The notes beneath the pieces were generated by a model. That model did not search any database, had not been told where the DNA came from, and saw only the letters and a list, made by a program, of their open reading frames with translations. The position numbers and the translations under genes were made by a program. A DNA stretch of 64,000 nucleotides from Cymbidium sinense. Lineage: Eukaryota > Streptophyta > Magnoliopsida > Asparagales > Orchidaceae. Location: contig CM038215.1 in assembly GCA_021442155.1 (NCBI GenBank), positions 2,752,976 through 2,816,975 of the forward strand. The letters run 5' to 3'. How positions within the stretch are numbered: the stretch's first letter is position 1; each line of letters begins with the position of its first letter. This document shows positions 12,474-25,489 of this stretch, in pieces.

Positions 12474-13972
12474 ATTCCCAAAAACACTAAACATAAAACC
12501 AAAACCCTAAACCCTAAACCCTAAACCTTAAACCCTAAAACCCTAAAACCCTAAACCCTAAGCCCTAAGCCCTAAACCTTAAAGTCTAAACCCTAAACCC
12601 TAAACCCAAAAACCAAAACCCAAAATCATAAAACTTAAACCCTAAACCCTAAACCCTAAAAATCTAAAAACCTAAACCCAAACTAAATAAAACCTAAAAA
12701 TAAAATAAATAAAAAGCCTCAACAACAATAATATAAAAAAATAAAATAAAATCAAAACATAAACTAAAACCTAAATCTAAACCTAAACCTAAACTAAACC
12801 TAAACTTAAAAAGAAAATAAAATAAAAATTAAAACTAAACTAAAATAAAATAAATACAAAGCTAAACTAGATAAAAAATAAGAAAACTCAATAAAATAAA
12901 AAACTAAACCTAGAATAAAAATAAAAAAACCTAAAATAAAATATTTAAAAAATAAATAAAAATAAAAAATAAAAATAAACATAAATAAAAATAAAAAATA
13001 AAATATACTAAAATTAATAAATAATAAACTAAATAAACCTAAACCTACCAATTTACATAATTTTAAAAAAAACCCTACCCCTAAACCCTAAACCCCAAAC
13101 CCTAAATTTATAACCCTAAACCCTAAACCCTAAACACTAAACCCTAAACCCTAAAACCTAAACCCTAAACCCTAAACCCTAAACCCTAAAAACCTGAAAA
13201 CCTAAACCCAAAACCTAAAAATAAAATAATATAAAAATAAAAACTAAACTAAAATAAAATAAATAATAACCTAAACTAAACTAAAAAAATAAATAAATAT
13301 GAAAACAAAAAGCATAAATAAAATTAAATCTTAATGTAAAATAAAAATAAAATAAACTCATAATAAAATAAAATAAAAGCTAAATAAAAACATAAACCTA
13401 AAAATAAAACACAAATAAAATTAAAAAAAAACCCAATCCAAAAACTTTAAAAAAAACCTAAACTTAAAATAAACAAACTAAAATAAACCAAAACCTAAAC
13501 TAAAATTAACTAAATTTTAAAAATAAAACCTAAACATAAACCTAAAATAAACTAAACCTAAATTCTAAGCTAAATAAAATAAAATAAACTAAAAATAAAC
13601 CTTAACCTAAATTAAAAAATAAAACCCAAAAATAAACCTAAAATAAGAACTAAAAACCTAAACCTAAAAAAACCTAAACCTAAACCTAAAAATAAAAAAT
13701 AAAACCTAAACCTAAAAAATAAAATAAAAAAACTAAACTAAAAAATAAGCATAAACCTAAAATAAACAAACTAAACTAAATAAAAAAATAAAGATAAATA
13801 AAATGAAAAAAATAAAATAAACTAAAATTAATAAAAATAACCTAAATAAACATAAACCTACAAGTTTCTTAATTTTAAAAAAAACCTAAGCCCTAAACCC
13901 TAAACCTAACCTAATGTAACTAAATAAATTAAAAAATAATCACTGTTAAACCTAGAACTAAACCTAAACCCT
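12474..13972 (+). repeat. Satellite block, right member of the 6 kb duplication
   Basis: CCCTAAA-rich sequence (12480-12680) gives way to A-rich sequence. From about 12850 the text parallels 6890 onward, including box copies near 13045 and 13862. Bases 13910-13972 repeat the pre-GR-RBP flank with the same variant (ATCACTGTTAAACCTAGAAC) seen before copy 2. A - strand open frame at 12806-13051 is T-rich low complexity and is not called. Confidence 0.85.
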
Positions 13973-14705
13973 AAGAATAGGCAGAACCTTGACAACCGAA
14001 ACATCACCGTTAGGTTAGGATATGGCAGTTATCATAGTGGTGTTGGGGATATGGCAGTTATCATAGTGGTGTTGGGGGATCTGGAGGTGCTGGTGGATAT
14101 GGAAGTGGTGGTCGGGGTAGTGGTGGTCATGGAGGTAGGATGAATGATGGAGGTTATAGCCGTGGTGGTGGCTAAGGGGAGAGATCGAGGATGTGATGGT
14201 GGATCCCACTACTGGAGATGCCAGGGTGGTTCTGATGGGAACTAGAGAAACTGATGAACGGTCGATCCTATCTGCTCCTTATTTAACTGTGTATTTACAG
14301 TAGAGATAATTCTAGTTATCTATGGTTTTTGATTTACTCTGTGGGTGCTCATTTTTGATCTATGTCATCGCTTATCTTAGAAAACTTGGTGTGTTACTTG
14401 GCTGATAAAATAAAAAAGAAGGGGAGAGATCGAGGATATGATGGTGGATCCCAGTTCTGGAGATGTCAGGGTGGTTCTGATGGGAACTGGAGAAATTGAT
14501 GAACGATCGATCCGATCTGCTCCTTATTTAACTATGTCTTTACAGTAGAGACAGTTCTAATTATCTATGATTTTTGATTTACTCTATGCGTGCTCATTTT
14601 TTATCTATGTCATTGCTTGTCTTAGAAAACTTGGTGTGTTACTTGGTTGATAAAATCAAAAAGAAGAAATGTTGAATTTGAATTTGTTCTCTGTTAAAAA
14701 AAAAA
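13973..14705 (+). pseudogene. GR-RBP pseudogene copy 4 with duplicated 3' half
   Basis: The copy begins as copy 2 does (AATAGGCAG) but jumps after ACCGTTAGG into the tail, with about 28 bases (ATATGGCAGTTATCATAGTG and on) present twice in tandem at about 14021-14078. The coding tail and UTR run to about 14417. There an AAGAAG/GGGGAG junction restarts the copy at the GGGGAGAGATCGAGG point, so about 245 bases (tail end plus UTR) are repeated to 14705, ending in an A-run. The junction lies in short shared purine sequence, which suggests misaligned recombination. Both halves end in recognisable SDGN and UTR sequence. Confidence 0.88.
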
Positions 14706-17700
14706 CCAAAACCCTAAACCCAAAACCTAAAACCAAAATCCAAAACCCTAAACCTTAAACCATAAATACCTTAAACCCTAAACCATAAACCTTAAAACCT
14801 AAAACCCTAAACCCTAAACCATAAACCATAAACCATAAAACCTAAATCATAAACCTTAATCCTACAACCCTAAACCCTAAACCCTAAACCCTAAGTCCTA
14901 AACCCTAAACTATAAACCCTAAACCTTAAACCCTTAACACTACACCCTAAAACTCTAAACCCAAAACCCTAAACTAACCATAAATCCTAAACCCTAAATC
15001 CTAAAAACCCTAAACCCTAAAGCTTAAACTCAAAACTTTAAAAGCTAAACCCTAAAGTAACACTAAACACTAAGCTAACCCTAAAACTTAAATCTTAAAC
15101 CCTAAACCCTAAACTATAATGCCTAAACACTAAACCCTAAACCCTAAACAGTAAACCCTAAACCCTAACCCTAAACCCTTAAACCCTAAACCTTAAACCC
15201 TAAACCCTAAATCCTAAAAACCTAAAAACCTAATTATAAACTAAATAAAACCTAAAAATAAAATAAATAAAAAAACCTAAACCTATACCTAAAAATAAAA
15301 TAAAATAAACTTCAAAATAAAATAAAATAAAATAAATAAAAACCTAAACTAAATTAAAAAAATAAAATAAACCTAAGAATAAAAATAGTAAATAAAATAA
15401 AAACTAAACTTAAAATGAAAATAAGATAAACCTAAAATAAAATAAAAAATAAATAAAAACATAAACCAAAAAAATAAACCTTAAAATAAAACCTAAAAAT
15501 ACATAAAAACTAAAACCTAAACCCTAAACTAAAAAAAACCTAGACCTAAAATAAAAATAAAATAAACAAAATAAATAAACTTAAACCTAAACAAAAATAT
15601 TAAAACTAAAATAATTAAAACCTAAACCTAAACCTAAAATAAATTAAACCTAAACCCTAAACTAAATAAAATAAAATAAACTAAAAATAACTATAAAGTA
15701 AAAAAATAAAACCTAAAAATAAACCCAAAACTTAAACTAAATGAGACCTGAAAATAAAATAAATAAAAAAACATAAACCTAAATAAAAAATAAAGTTAAA
15801 CAAAAACATGAACTACAACCTAAACCTATACCTAAACCAAAAATAAAATAAAAAAATAAAATAAAAACTAAACTAAAATAAAATAAATAAAAACATAAAC
15901 TATAATAAAAAAATTAAAAACCCAAATAAAATGAAAACAAATCCTAATATTAAAATGAAATAAAGGTAAAAAAATAAAATACAAACTAAATGAAAACATA
16001 AACCTAAAAAATAAATCCTAAACCCTAAACTAAAAAACTAAAACCTAAACATAAGATAAAAAGAAAATATACGTAAACCTAAACTAAAATAAAGTAAACT
16101 AAAATAAATAAAACCCAAACCTAAAATAAATTAAACCTAAACATAAACCTAAACTATACAAAATAAAATAAATTAAAAATAAACCTAAACCTAAACTAAA
16201 AAATTAAACCTAAAATTAAACCTAAAATAAAAACCTAAAACATAAACCTAAAAAAAAACCTAAACTTAAACCTAAAAATAAAAAATAAAACCAAAACCAA
16301 AAAAATAATGTAAAAATAAAACTAAAGTAAAAAAATAAACATAAACCTAAACCTAAACATATAAATAAACTAAAATAAAAAACTAAGCTAAAATAAATAA
16401 ACTTGAATTAAATAAACTAAACTAAATAAAAATAAAAATAAGCCAAATTCAAAATATAAAATAAAATAAATTAAAATAAATAAAAAATAAATTAAATAAA
16501 CCTGAACCTACTAATTTATTTAATTAAAATGAAACCCTAACCCTAAACCCTAAACCCTAAAACTAACCCTGAACCTGCAACCCAAAACCCTAAACCCTAA
16601 ATCCTAAACCTACAACCCTAAACCTACAACACTAAACCCTAAACCATAAACTATAAACACTTAACTAACCCAAAACCCTAAATAAAATAAATAAATAAAA
16701 AAATATAAAAACCCTGGCTGTCAACCCTAAAACCCTAAAACCCTAAACCCTTAAGCTTCAACCCTAAAACCCTAAACTCGAAACCCTAAACCCTAAACCC
16801 TAAACCCTAACCATAAAACCTATAACCCTAAACCCTAAACCCTAAACCCTAAACATCAAACCATAAACCCTAAACCTTAAACCCTAAAAACTTAAAAACT
16901 TAAAAACCTAAAACTAAACTAAATAAAACCTAAATATAAAATAATTAAAAATACTTAAACTTAAATTAAATAAATTAAAATAAAAACCAAAACTAAAACT
17001 TGACCTAGACCTAAACCTAAACTAATCATAAATATAAAATAAAAAACTAAAACTAATTTAAAATAAAATAAATAAAAACCTAAACTAAACTAAACTAAAA
17101 AATAAACTTAAAAAAACCTGAATAAAATAAAAACTAAATGTAAGATACAAATAAAATAATCCAAAAATAAAATAAAAACTAAACGTAAGATACAAGTAAA
17201 ATTAAACCTAAACCTAAACTAAAAAATAAAACCTAAAACCTAAACCTTAAAAAAAATTAAAACCTATACTTAAAACTAAAAAATAAAAATAAAAAACTAA
17301 ACTAATAAATAAACATAAACTTAAACCTAAAAAAATGAAATAAAAAATGTAAACTAGAATAAATAAACTTCAAATAAATAAACTAAACTAAATAAAAAAA
17401 TCAAGCTAAATAAAAATAACAAATAAAATAAACTAAAATAAATAAAAAATAATCTAAATAAACTTAAAACTATCGATTTTCATAATTTTGTAAATAAAAC
17501 CTAAACCTTAAGCCACAAACCCTAAACCCTATATCCCAAAACCCTAAACCCTAAACCCTAAAACTAACCCTAAACCCTAAACCTTAAACCTACAACCCTA
17601 AACCCTAAACTAATCCTAAACCCTAAACCCTAAATAAAAAAATAAAAAAATAAAAAAATTCTTAATCCTAAACCCTAAACCTTAAACACTAAACCCTGAA

Positions 17701-18658
17701 CCCTAAAACTAAAAACCATAAAACTTAAACCCTAAGCTAAATAAAACCTAAACATAAACCTACTTTAAATAAAACTAAAAACAAAAATAAATAAAAAACT
17801 TAAACGAAAATAAATTAAAATAAAATAAAATAAAAACATATATAAAAACATAAACCTAAACCTAAACCTAAAAATAAAATTTTAAAAAAACTAAACTAAA
17901 ATAAAATAAATAAAAACCTAATCTAGACCTAAAATAATAATAAAATAAACCTAAAATAAAATAAAATAAAAACTAAATAAAATCCTAAACCTAAAAAAAA
18001 CCTTAAAATAATTAAAAATTAAAACCTAAATCCTAAACCAAAAAAATATCTTAACCTAAAATAAAAATAAAATAAACCTAAACCTAAGTCAAAACTAAAA
18101 TAAATAAAACATAAACCTAACCTAGAAACTAAAACATAAAATACAAGCCTAAAACTTGAACCTAGAGAAATAAAATAAAAGCCTAAACCTAGACCTAAAC
18201 CTAAAAATAATAAAATACCACCTAAACCTAAAAAAAATAAAAATAAAACTAAACTAAAAAATAAACCTAAACCTAAACCTAAACCAAAAAAATAAGTTAA
18301 AATAAAAAACCTAGACTAAAATAAATAAACTAAATTAAATAAAAATAAAAAATAATGTTAAATAAAAATCAAAAGTAAAATAAACTAAAACAAATAAAAA
18401 CAAACTAATTAAACTAAATAAACCTAAGCATACTAGTTTACTTAATTTAAAAAAAAACCAAGAAACCCTAACCCCTAAACTAAGAAACCCTAACCCCTAA
18501 CCCTAAACCCTAAACCCTAAAAGCGTACACTCTAAACCCTAAACCATAAATCTAAAGACTAAACCCCTAACCCTTAACCTATACCTAAAGTAACTTAATA
18601 AATTAAAACTAAACCTAAACCATAAAACCTAATCAACCTATACATAAACCTAAACCTT
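14706..18658 (+). repeat. Satellite block with B copies of duplicated segments
   Basis: The CCCTAAA-rich section 14706-15230 includes a CTTAACACTACACCCTAAAA word (about 14934) that also occurs at about 8762. A-rich sequence follows, with boxes near 16510, 17475 and 18429-18447, again about 0.97 kb apart. Bases 15650-17500 follow 9050-10850 closely. The 70 bases before 18659 are the standard pre-GR-RBP flank. No coding signal was seen. Confidence 0.85.
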
Positions 18659-19144
18659 AAGAATGGACGAAACCTTGACGGTAGGAATATCACCATCAAC
18701 TAGGCTCAGTCTAGATCTATAGGTGGAGGTGAATGGCAGCCATTATCATAGTGGTGGTGGGGGATCTGGAAGTTCTGGAGGATATGGTGGTAGTGGTCAG
18801 AGCAGTGTTGGTTATGGAAGTGAGAGGAATGATGAAGGTTACAGTCATGGTGGTGGCGAAGGGAGAGATTGGGGATATGATGGTGGATTATGCTACTCGA
18901 GAGGCCGGGGTTGTTCTAATGGGAACTAGAGAAACTGAAGCACGATCAATTCGATCTGCTTCTTATGGAATTGTGTCTTTGCATTAGATACGATTCTAGT
19001 TATCTAAGGTTTCTTATTTTCACTAACAGTGCTCATTTTTTATCTATGTCATCCCTTGTGTCTTAGAAAACTTGGCGTGCTACTTGGTTGATTGAATCAA
19101 AAAGAAGAAATGTGGAATATAAATTTGTTCTTTATTGAAAAAAA
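18659..19144 (+). pseudogene. GR-RBP pseudogene copy 5
   Basis: The start GAATGGACGAAACC is altered from GGGCAGAACC. A TAG stop stands at 18701-18703. The glycine-rich tail is open from about 18723 to a stop at 18927-18929, where the Trp codon of the NWRN ending is TAG. The variants TTATGCTACTCGAGAGGCC and GGTTGTTCTAATGGGAACT are shared with copy 6 and absent elsewhere, so copies 5 and 6 are closest relatives. The 3' UTR ends in TTTATTGAAAAAAA. Confidence 0.88.
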
Positions 19145-21431
19145 CCAAAAACTAAAAACCCTAAACTAAAACTTGAACCTTAAACCTAAAATGTAAATGC
19201 TAAACCCTAAAATCCCTAAACTCTAAACGCTAAATTGTAAACCCTAAAACCCTAAATCCTAAACCTACAACCCTAAACCTACAACACGAAACCCTAATCC
19301 CTAAACCCTAAATAGTTAACTAACCCTAAACCCTAAATAAACTAAATAAATAATAAATAAAAAAACCCTAGCCCTCAACCCTAAACACTAAAATAAACCC
19401 TAAACCCTTAAGCTTCAACCCTAAAACCCTAAACCTAAAACCCTAAATCCTAAACCCTAAACCATAAACCCTAAACCCTAAACACCAAACCGTAAACCAT
19501 AAATCCTAAACCCTAAAAACCTAAAAACCTAAAAACCTAAAAACCTAAACCTAAACTAAATAAAACCTAAATATAAAATAAATAAAATAACTTAAACCTA
19601 AATAAAATAAATAAAGTAAAATAAAATAAAAACCTAAACTAAAACCTAAACCTAAACCTAAATAAATAAAATAAATAAAATAAAATAAAAACTAAAACTA
19701 AACTAAAATAGAATAAATAAAAACCTAAACTAAACTAAATTAAAAAATAAACCTAAAAAAACTTGAATAAAATAAAAACTAAACATAAGATACAAATAAA
19801 ATAATCCAAAAATAAAATAAAAACTAAACGTAAGATATAACAAAATGTAAACCTAAACTTAAATAAAAAAATAAAACTTAAAAATAACCTAAAACCTAAA
19901 CCTAAAAAAATAAAATAAAAACCTAAAATTAAACCTAAAAAATAAAAACAAAAAAACTAAACTAAAAATAAACATAAACTTAAACCTAAAAAATAAACTG
20001 AAATAAAAAATGGAAACTAGAATAAATAAACCTAAAATAAATAAACTAAACTAAATAAAAAATAAAGCTAAATAAAAATAAAAAATAAAATAAACTAAAA
20101 TAAATAAAAAATAAACTAAATAAAATTAAACCTATCAATTTTCATATTTTTTTAAATAAAACCTAAACCCTAAGCCACAAACCCTAAACCCTATATTCCA
20201 AAATCTTAAAACCTAAACCCTAAAACTAACCCTAAACCCTAAATAAAAAATATAAATAAAAGAAAAAAATCCTAACCCTAAACCCTAAGCCCTAAACCCT
20301 AAACCCTAAACCCTAAAACCCAAAACCATAAAACCTAAACCCTAAACCCTAAACCATAAACCCTAAAACCTACAACCCTAAACCTTAAGAAGCTAAAAAC
20401 CTAAACTTAAACTAAATAAAACCAATATCAAAAATAAATAAAAAACCTTAAGAAAAAAAATAAAATAAAATAAAATAAAAACATAATCAAAAATCTAAAC
20501 CTTAACCTAAACCTGAAAAGAAAATAAAATACAAAAAAACTAAACTAAAATAAAATAAATAAAAGCCTAAACTAAACTAAAAAATGAAAAACTTAAATAC
20601 AATAAAAACTAAACCTAAAATAAAAATAAAATAAACCTAAAATAAAATAAAATAAAAATTAAATAAAAACCTAAACCTAAAAAAAAACCTAAAAAAAATT
20701 AATACCTAACCCTAAACCAAAAAAATACCTTAACCTAAAATAAAATAAAATAAACCTAAACCTAAATCTAAACTAAAATAAATAAAACATAAACCTAACC
20801 TAAAAAATAAAACCTAAAATAAAAACCTAAAACCTTAACCTAGAGAAATAAAATAAAAACCTAAGCCTAAATCTAAAAATAATAAAATAAAACCTAAACC
20901 TAAAAAAAATAAAAAATATAGGTAAACTAAAAATAAACCTAAACCTAAACCTAAACCTAAAAAATAAACTAAAATAAAAAAACTATACTAAAATAAATAA
21001 ACTAAATTAAATAAAAATAAAAAATAAACCTAAATAAAAATCAAAAGTAAAATAAACTAAAATAAATAAAAAATTAACTATTTAAACTAAATAAGACTAA
21101 ACTTACTAGTTTACTTAATTTAAAAAAAAAGCCATAAACCCTAAATCCTAAACCCTGAAACCTAAAACCCTAAACCCTAAACCCTAAATCGTAAACCTAC
21201 AACACTAAACCCTAAACCAAGAAACCCTAAGCCCTAACCCTAAACCCTAAAACCCAAAACCATAAACCCTAAACCCTAAGCCCTAAACCCTAAACCCTAA
21301 ACCCTAAACCCTAACCCTAAACCTTAAACTCTAAACCCCAAACCCTAAACCTATACCTAAAGTAACTAAATAAATTAAAAAGTAAACCAAAACCATAAAA
21401 CCTAATAAACTTATACCTAAACCTACACCCT
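19145..21431 (+). repeat. Satellite block, third copy of a 2.6 kb segment
   Basis: The block parallels 16600-18658 at an offset of about 2.66 kb, making a direct tandem pair that includes GR-RBP copies 5 and 6. Boxes lie near 20135 and at 21101-21120. It ends with the pre-GR-RBP flank (AAAGTAACTAAATAAATTA at about 21359). Confidence 0.85.
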
Positions 21432-21922
21432 AAGAATGGGCAGAACCTTGACGGCAGGAATATCACCATCAACTAAGCTCAATCTAGATCTGTCGATGGA
21501 AGCGAAGGCATATGTGACCATTATCAGAGTGGTGGTGGGTGATCTGGAGGTTCTGGTTGATATGGAGGTGGTGTTCGGAGCTGTGGTGATTATGGAAGTG
21601 AGTGGAATGATGAAGGTTATAGTCATGGTGGTGGTGGAGGGTGGAGATTGGGGATATGATGGTGGATTATGCTACTCGAGAGGCCGGGGTTGTTCTAATG
21701 GGAACTGGAGAAACTGAAGTATGATCAATTCGATCTACTTCTTATGGAACTATGTCTTTATAGTAGATATGATTCTAGTTAGCTAGGGTTTTTTATTTTT
21801 GCTATCAATGCTCATTTTTTATCTATGTCATCCCTTGTGTCTTACAAAACTTGGTGTGTTACTTGGCTGATCAAATCAAAAAGAAGAAATGTCAAATCTA
21901 AATTTATTCTTTATTAAAAAAA
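21432..21922 (+). pseudogene. GR-RBP pseudogene copy 6
   Basis: The RRM end NGQNLDGRNITIN is well preserved, followed by TAA at 21474-21476 in the codon that is TAG in copies 2, 3, 5 and 7. The tail contains GSGGSG-type blocks disrupted by TGA in GGTTGATATGG. The C-terminal GNWRN and stop are intact (to about 21717). The UTR has diverged (CTATCAATGCTC) and ends in an A-run. Confidence 0.88.
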
Positions 21923-24900
21923 CCAAAAACCAAAAACCCTAAACTAAAACCTGAATCCTAAACCTAAAACATAAACAGTAAACCCTAAAACCCCTAAATC
22001 CCAAACCCTAAATCGTAACCCCTAAAACCCTAAACCATAAACCTTAAACCTTAAATCTTAAACCCTAAACCCTAAATCCTAAATCATAAACCAAAAAAAC
22101 AAAAAATAAAAAAATAAGAAAACCCCTAAACCCTAAACCCCAAACCCTAAACCTTGTACTAATCCTAAACCCTAAACCCTATACCTTAAACCTCAAACCT
22201 TAAACCCTATACTAATCCTAGACCCTAAACACTAAATCCTAAACTATAAATAGCTAAAAACTTGAACCTAAAATAAAAAGAAGTTTAAAATAAAATAAAT
22301 AAAAAAACTAAAACCAAAATAAAATAAAAAATATAATAAAATAAAAACATAAACTAAAACCTAAACCTAAACCTAAACTTAAAAATAAAATAAAATAAAA
22401 ATAAAAACTAAATCAAGTTAAAATAATTAAAAACCTAAACAAAAGTAAATAAAAAATAAAAAAAACCTAAATAAAATAAAAACTGAACCTAAAATAAAAT
22501 TAAAATATACCTAAATTAAAATAAAATAAAAACTAAATAAAAACCTAAACCTAAAAAATAAACTTAAAAATAAAACCTAAAAATAAAAAAAATAAATAAA
22601 TCTTAAACCCTAAACTAAAAAAAAACTAAACCTAAAATAAAAATAAAATAAACCTAAACCTAAACTAAAAAAATTAAACCTAAAATTAAACCTAAAATAA
22701 AAACCTAAAACCTAAACCTACAAAAATTAAAATAAAAACCTAAACTTAAACCTAAAAATAAAAAATAAAACGTAAACCTAAAAAATAAAAATAAAAACTA
22801 AACTAAAAAAATATAACTAGACTTAAAAATAAACTGAAATAAAAAACCTAAAATAAAATAAATAAACTTAAAATAAATAAACTAAAGTAAATAAAAATGA
22901 AAATAAACCTAAATAAATATAAAAATAAAATAATCTAAAATAAATCAATAAAATAAACTAAATAAATATAAACCTACTAGTTTACTTAAACTAAATAAAT
23001 ATAAACCTAAACCCCAAACCCTAAAACTAACCCTAAACCCTAAACCATAAACCTTAAACCTACAACCCTAAACCATAAACCCAAAACCCTAAAACCATAT
23101 ACCCTAAACCCTAAACCCTAAACCATAAAACCCTTAAACCATAAACCATAAATTGCAAACCCTAAACCCTAAACCATAAACCATAATCCCTAAACCCTAA
23201 ATCCTAAAAACTTAAAAACCTAAACCTAAACTAGATAAAACCTAAAAATAAAATAAATAAAGGAACATAAAATTAAATAAAATAAAATAAAATAAATTAA
23301 ATAAAGACATAAACTAAAACCTAAACCTAAACGTAAACCTAAACCTAAAAGAAATGTATAATAAAATAAAAAAATCAAAACTAAACTAAAATAAAATAAA
23401 TAAAAAACTAAAATGAACAATAAAATAAAATAAACTTAAAAATAAGAAACCTAAATAAAATAAAACCTAAACATAAAATAAAATAAAAATAAATAAATAA
23501 AATTAAGAAAAACTAAATAAAAATCTAAACCTAAAAAATATAACTAAAAGTAAAACCTAAAATAAATAAAAATGAAAACCTAATCCCTAAACTAAAAAAA
23601 AAACCTAAACCTAAAATAAACAAAATAAAATAAACCTAAACCTAAACTAAAATAAACAAAACTAAAATAAATAAAACCTAGAATAAACCTAAAGAATAAA
23701 AAACCTAAATAAAATAAAAACTATATGAAAAGTAAATAAAAAATAAAATAATCCATAAATAAAATAAAATAAAATAAAATAAAATAATCCTTAAATTAAA
23801 TAAAATAAAAACTAAATAAAATCCTAAACCTAAAAAATAAAACTTAAAAATAAATAAAAAATTAAACATAAACCAAAAACCAAAAAAAGCCCTAAAACTA
23901 AAATAAAAATGAAATAAACAAAATAAAATAAACCTAAACTAAAATAAACTAAAAAAAAATCAAAACCTAAACTAAATAAAATAAAATATAATAAAAATAA
24001 ACCTATATCTAAACAAAAAAATAAAAGCTACAAATAAACCTAAAATAAAATCCTAAAATCGAAACCTAAACTTAAAAATAAAAAATAAACCTAAACAAAA
24101 AAATAAGAATAAAACTCAACTAAAAAACAAACTTAAACCTAAACATGAACCAAAAAATAAACTAAAATAAAAACCTAAACAAAAATAAATAAATTAAACT
24201 AAATAAAAAAAAATTAAAAATAAAATAAGCTAAAATAAATAAAAAATAATTTAATTATACCTAAACCTATAGGTGTACTTAATTTAAAAAAAACTAAACC
24301 TTAAACCCTAAACCCTAAACCCTAAAAACCCTAAAAACCCTAAACCCTAAACCCTAAACACTAAACCCTAAACTCTAAACCCTAAACTCTGATCCTTAAC
24401 CCTAAACTGTAAACCCTAAACCCTAAACCCTAAACCCTAAAACCCTAAAACCCTAAACCCTAAACCCTAAACCTAAAAATAAAACATTTAAAAACTTAAA
24501 TCTAAATATAATGAAATAATAAAATAAAATAAAAACTTAAAAACCCTAAACCTAAACCTAAACCAAAAAATAAAAAAAATAAACTAATAAAAATAAAATT
24601 GAACTAAAAAATTAACATAAACCTAAACCTAAACCTTAAAAATAAACTAAAATAAAAATCTAAACTAAAATAAATAAACATAAAATTAATAAATTAAACT
24701 AATTAAAAATAAAAAATAATCTTAAATATAAATAGCACATAAAAAATAAACTAAATATACTAAATAAACCTATACCAACCAGTTTACTTAATTTAAAAAA
24801 AAAACCCTTAAACCATAAATCTTAAACCCTAAACGTTAAACGCTAAACCCTAAACCCTAAATGTACAACACTAAACATACAACCCTAAGCCCTAAACCCT

Positions 24901-24998
24901 CAACCCTAAAAAACCCTAAACCCTCCCTAAGCACTCAACCCTAAAACCCTAAACTCTAACACTAAAATAAACTTAAACCCTAAAACCTAATAAACCCT
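21923..24998 (+). repeat. Satellite block between GR-RBP copies 6 and 7
   Basis: CCCTAAA-rich sections (21923-22250, 22990-23215, 24290-24475 and 24800-24998) alternate with A-rich ones. Boxes lie near 22980, 24262 and 24780. The flank before copy 7 is shorter than usual: the AAAGTAACTAAATAAATTA element is absent but CCTAATAAACCCTAAG remains. A - strand open frame at 23226-23420 is low complexity. Confidence 0.85.
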
Positions 24999-25489
24999 AA
25001 GAATGGGCAGAACCTTGACGATAGTAACGTCACCGTCAACTAGGCTCAGTCTAGATCTGGCAATGGAGATAAAGGCAAAGGCGGAGGTTATCATAGTGGT
25101 GGTGGTGAATCTGGAAGAGCTAGTGGATGTGGAGGTGGTGGTCGGGGTAGTGGTGCTCATGGAGGCAGGAGGACCGATGGAGGTTACAGCTATGGTGGTG
25201 GCAGAGGGGAAAGGTTGGCGATATGATGGTGGATCCCACTACTTGAGATGCTGGGGTTATTCTGATGGGAGCTGGATAAATTGAAGAACGACTGATCCGA
25301 TCTACTGCTTATGGAACTGTGTCTTTACAGTAAAGATAATTCTATTTATCTAGGGTTTTTGATTTGCTCTACGGATGCTCATTTTTCATCAATGTCATCG
25401 CTCGTGTCTTAAAAAACTTGGTGTGTTACTTGGTTGATAAAATTGAAAAGAAGAAATGTTGATTATGAATTTGTTCTCTATTAAAAAAA
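24999..25489 (+). pseudogene. GR-RBP pseudogene copy 7
   Basis: The copy begins with NGQNLD, then a changed stretch (ATAGTAACGTCACCGTC) and the TAG at 25041-25043. Its tail has GGGGESGRASGCGGGGRGS-like runs in the original frame, and the ending GYSDGSWIN shows Asn to Ser and Arg to Ile changes against DGNWRN. The UTR is nearly full length and ends in CTCTATTAAAAAAA. Confidence 0.88.

Noticed and set aside
12806..13051. 81-codon - strand frame that looks like a membrane protein
   Set aside because: T-rich complement of the satellite gives Phe/Leu/Ile strings by composition alone.
21436..21717. Frames of 80-93 codons starting MGRTLT in several GR-RBP copies
   Set aside because: The ATG lies in AATGGGCAG in the wrong frame for the RRM; the Val/Met/Glu-rich reading is a shifted frame of GGN codons and runs into the true frame only by indel.
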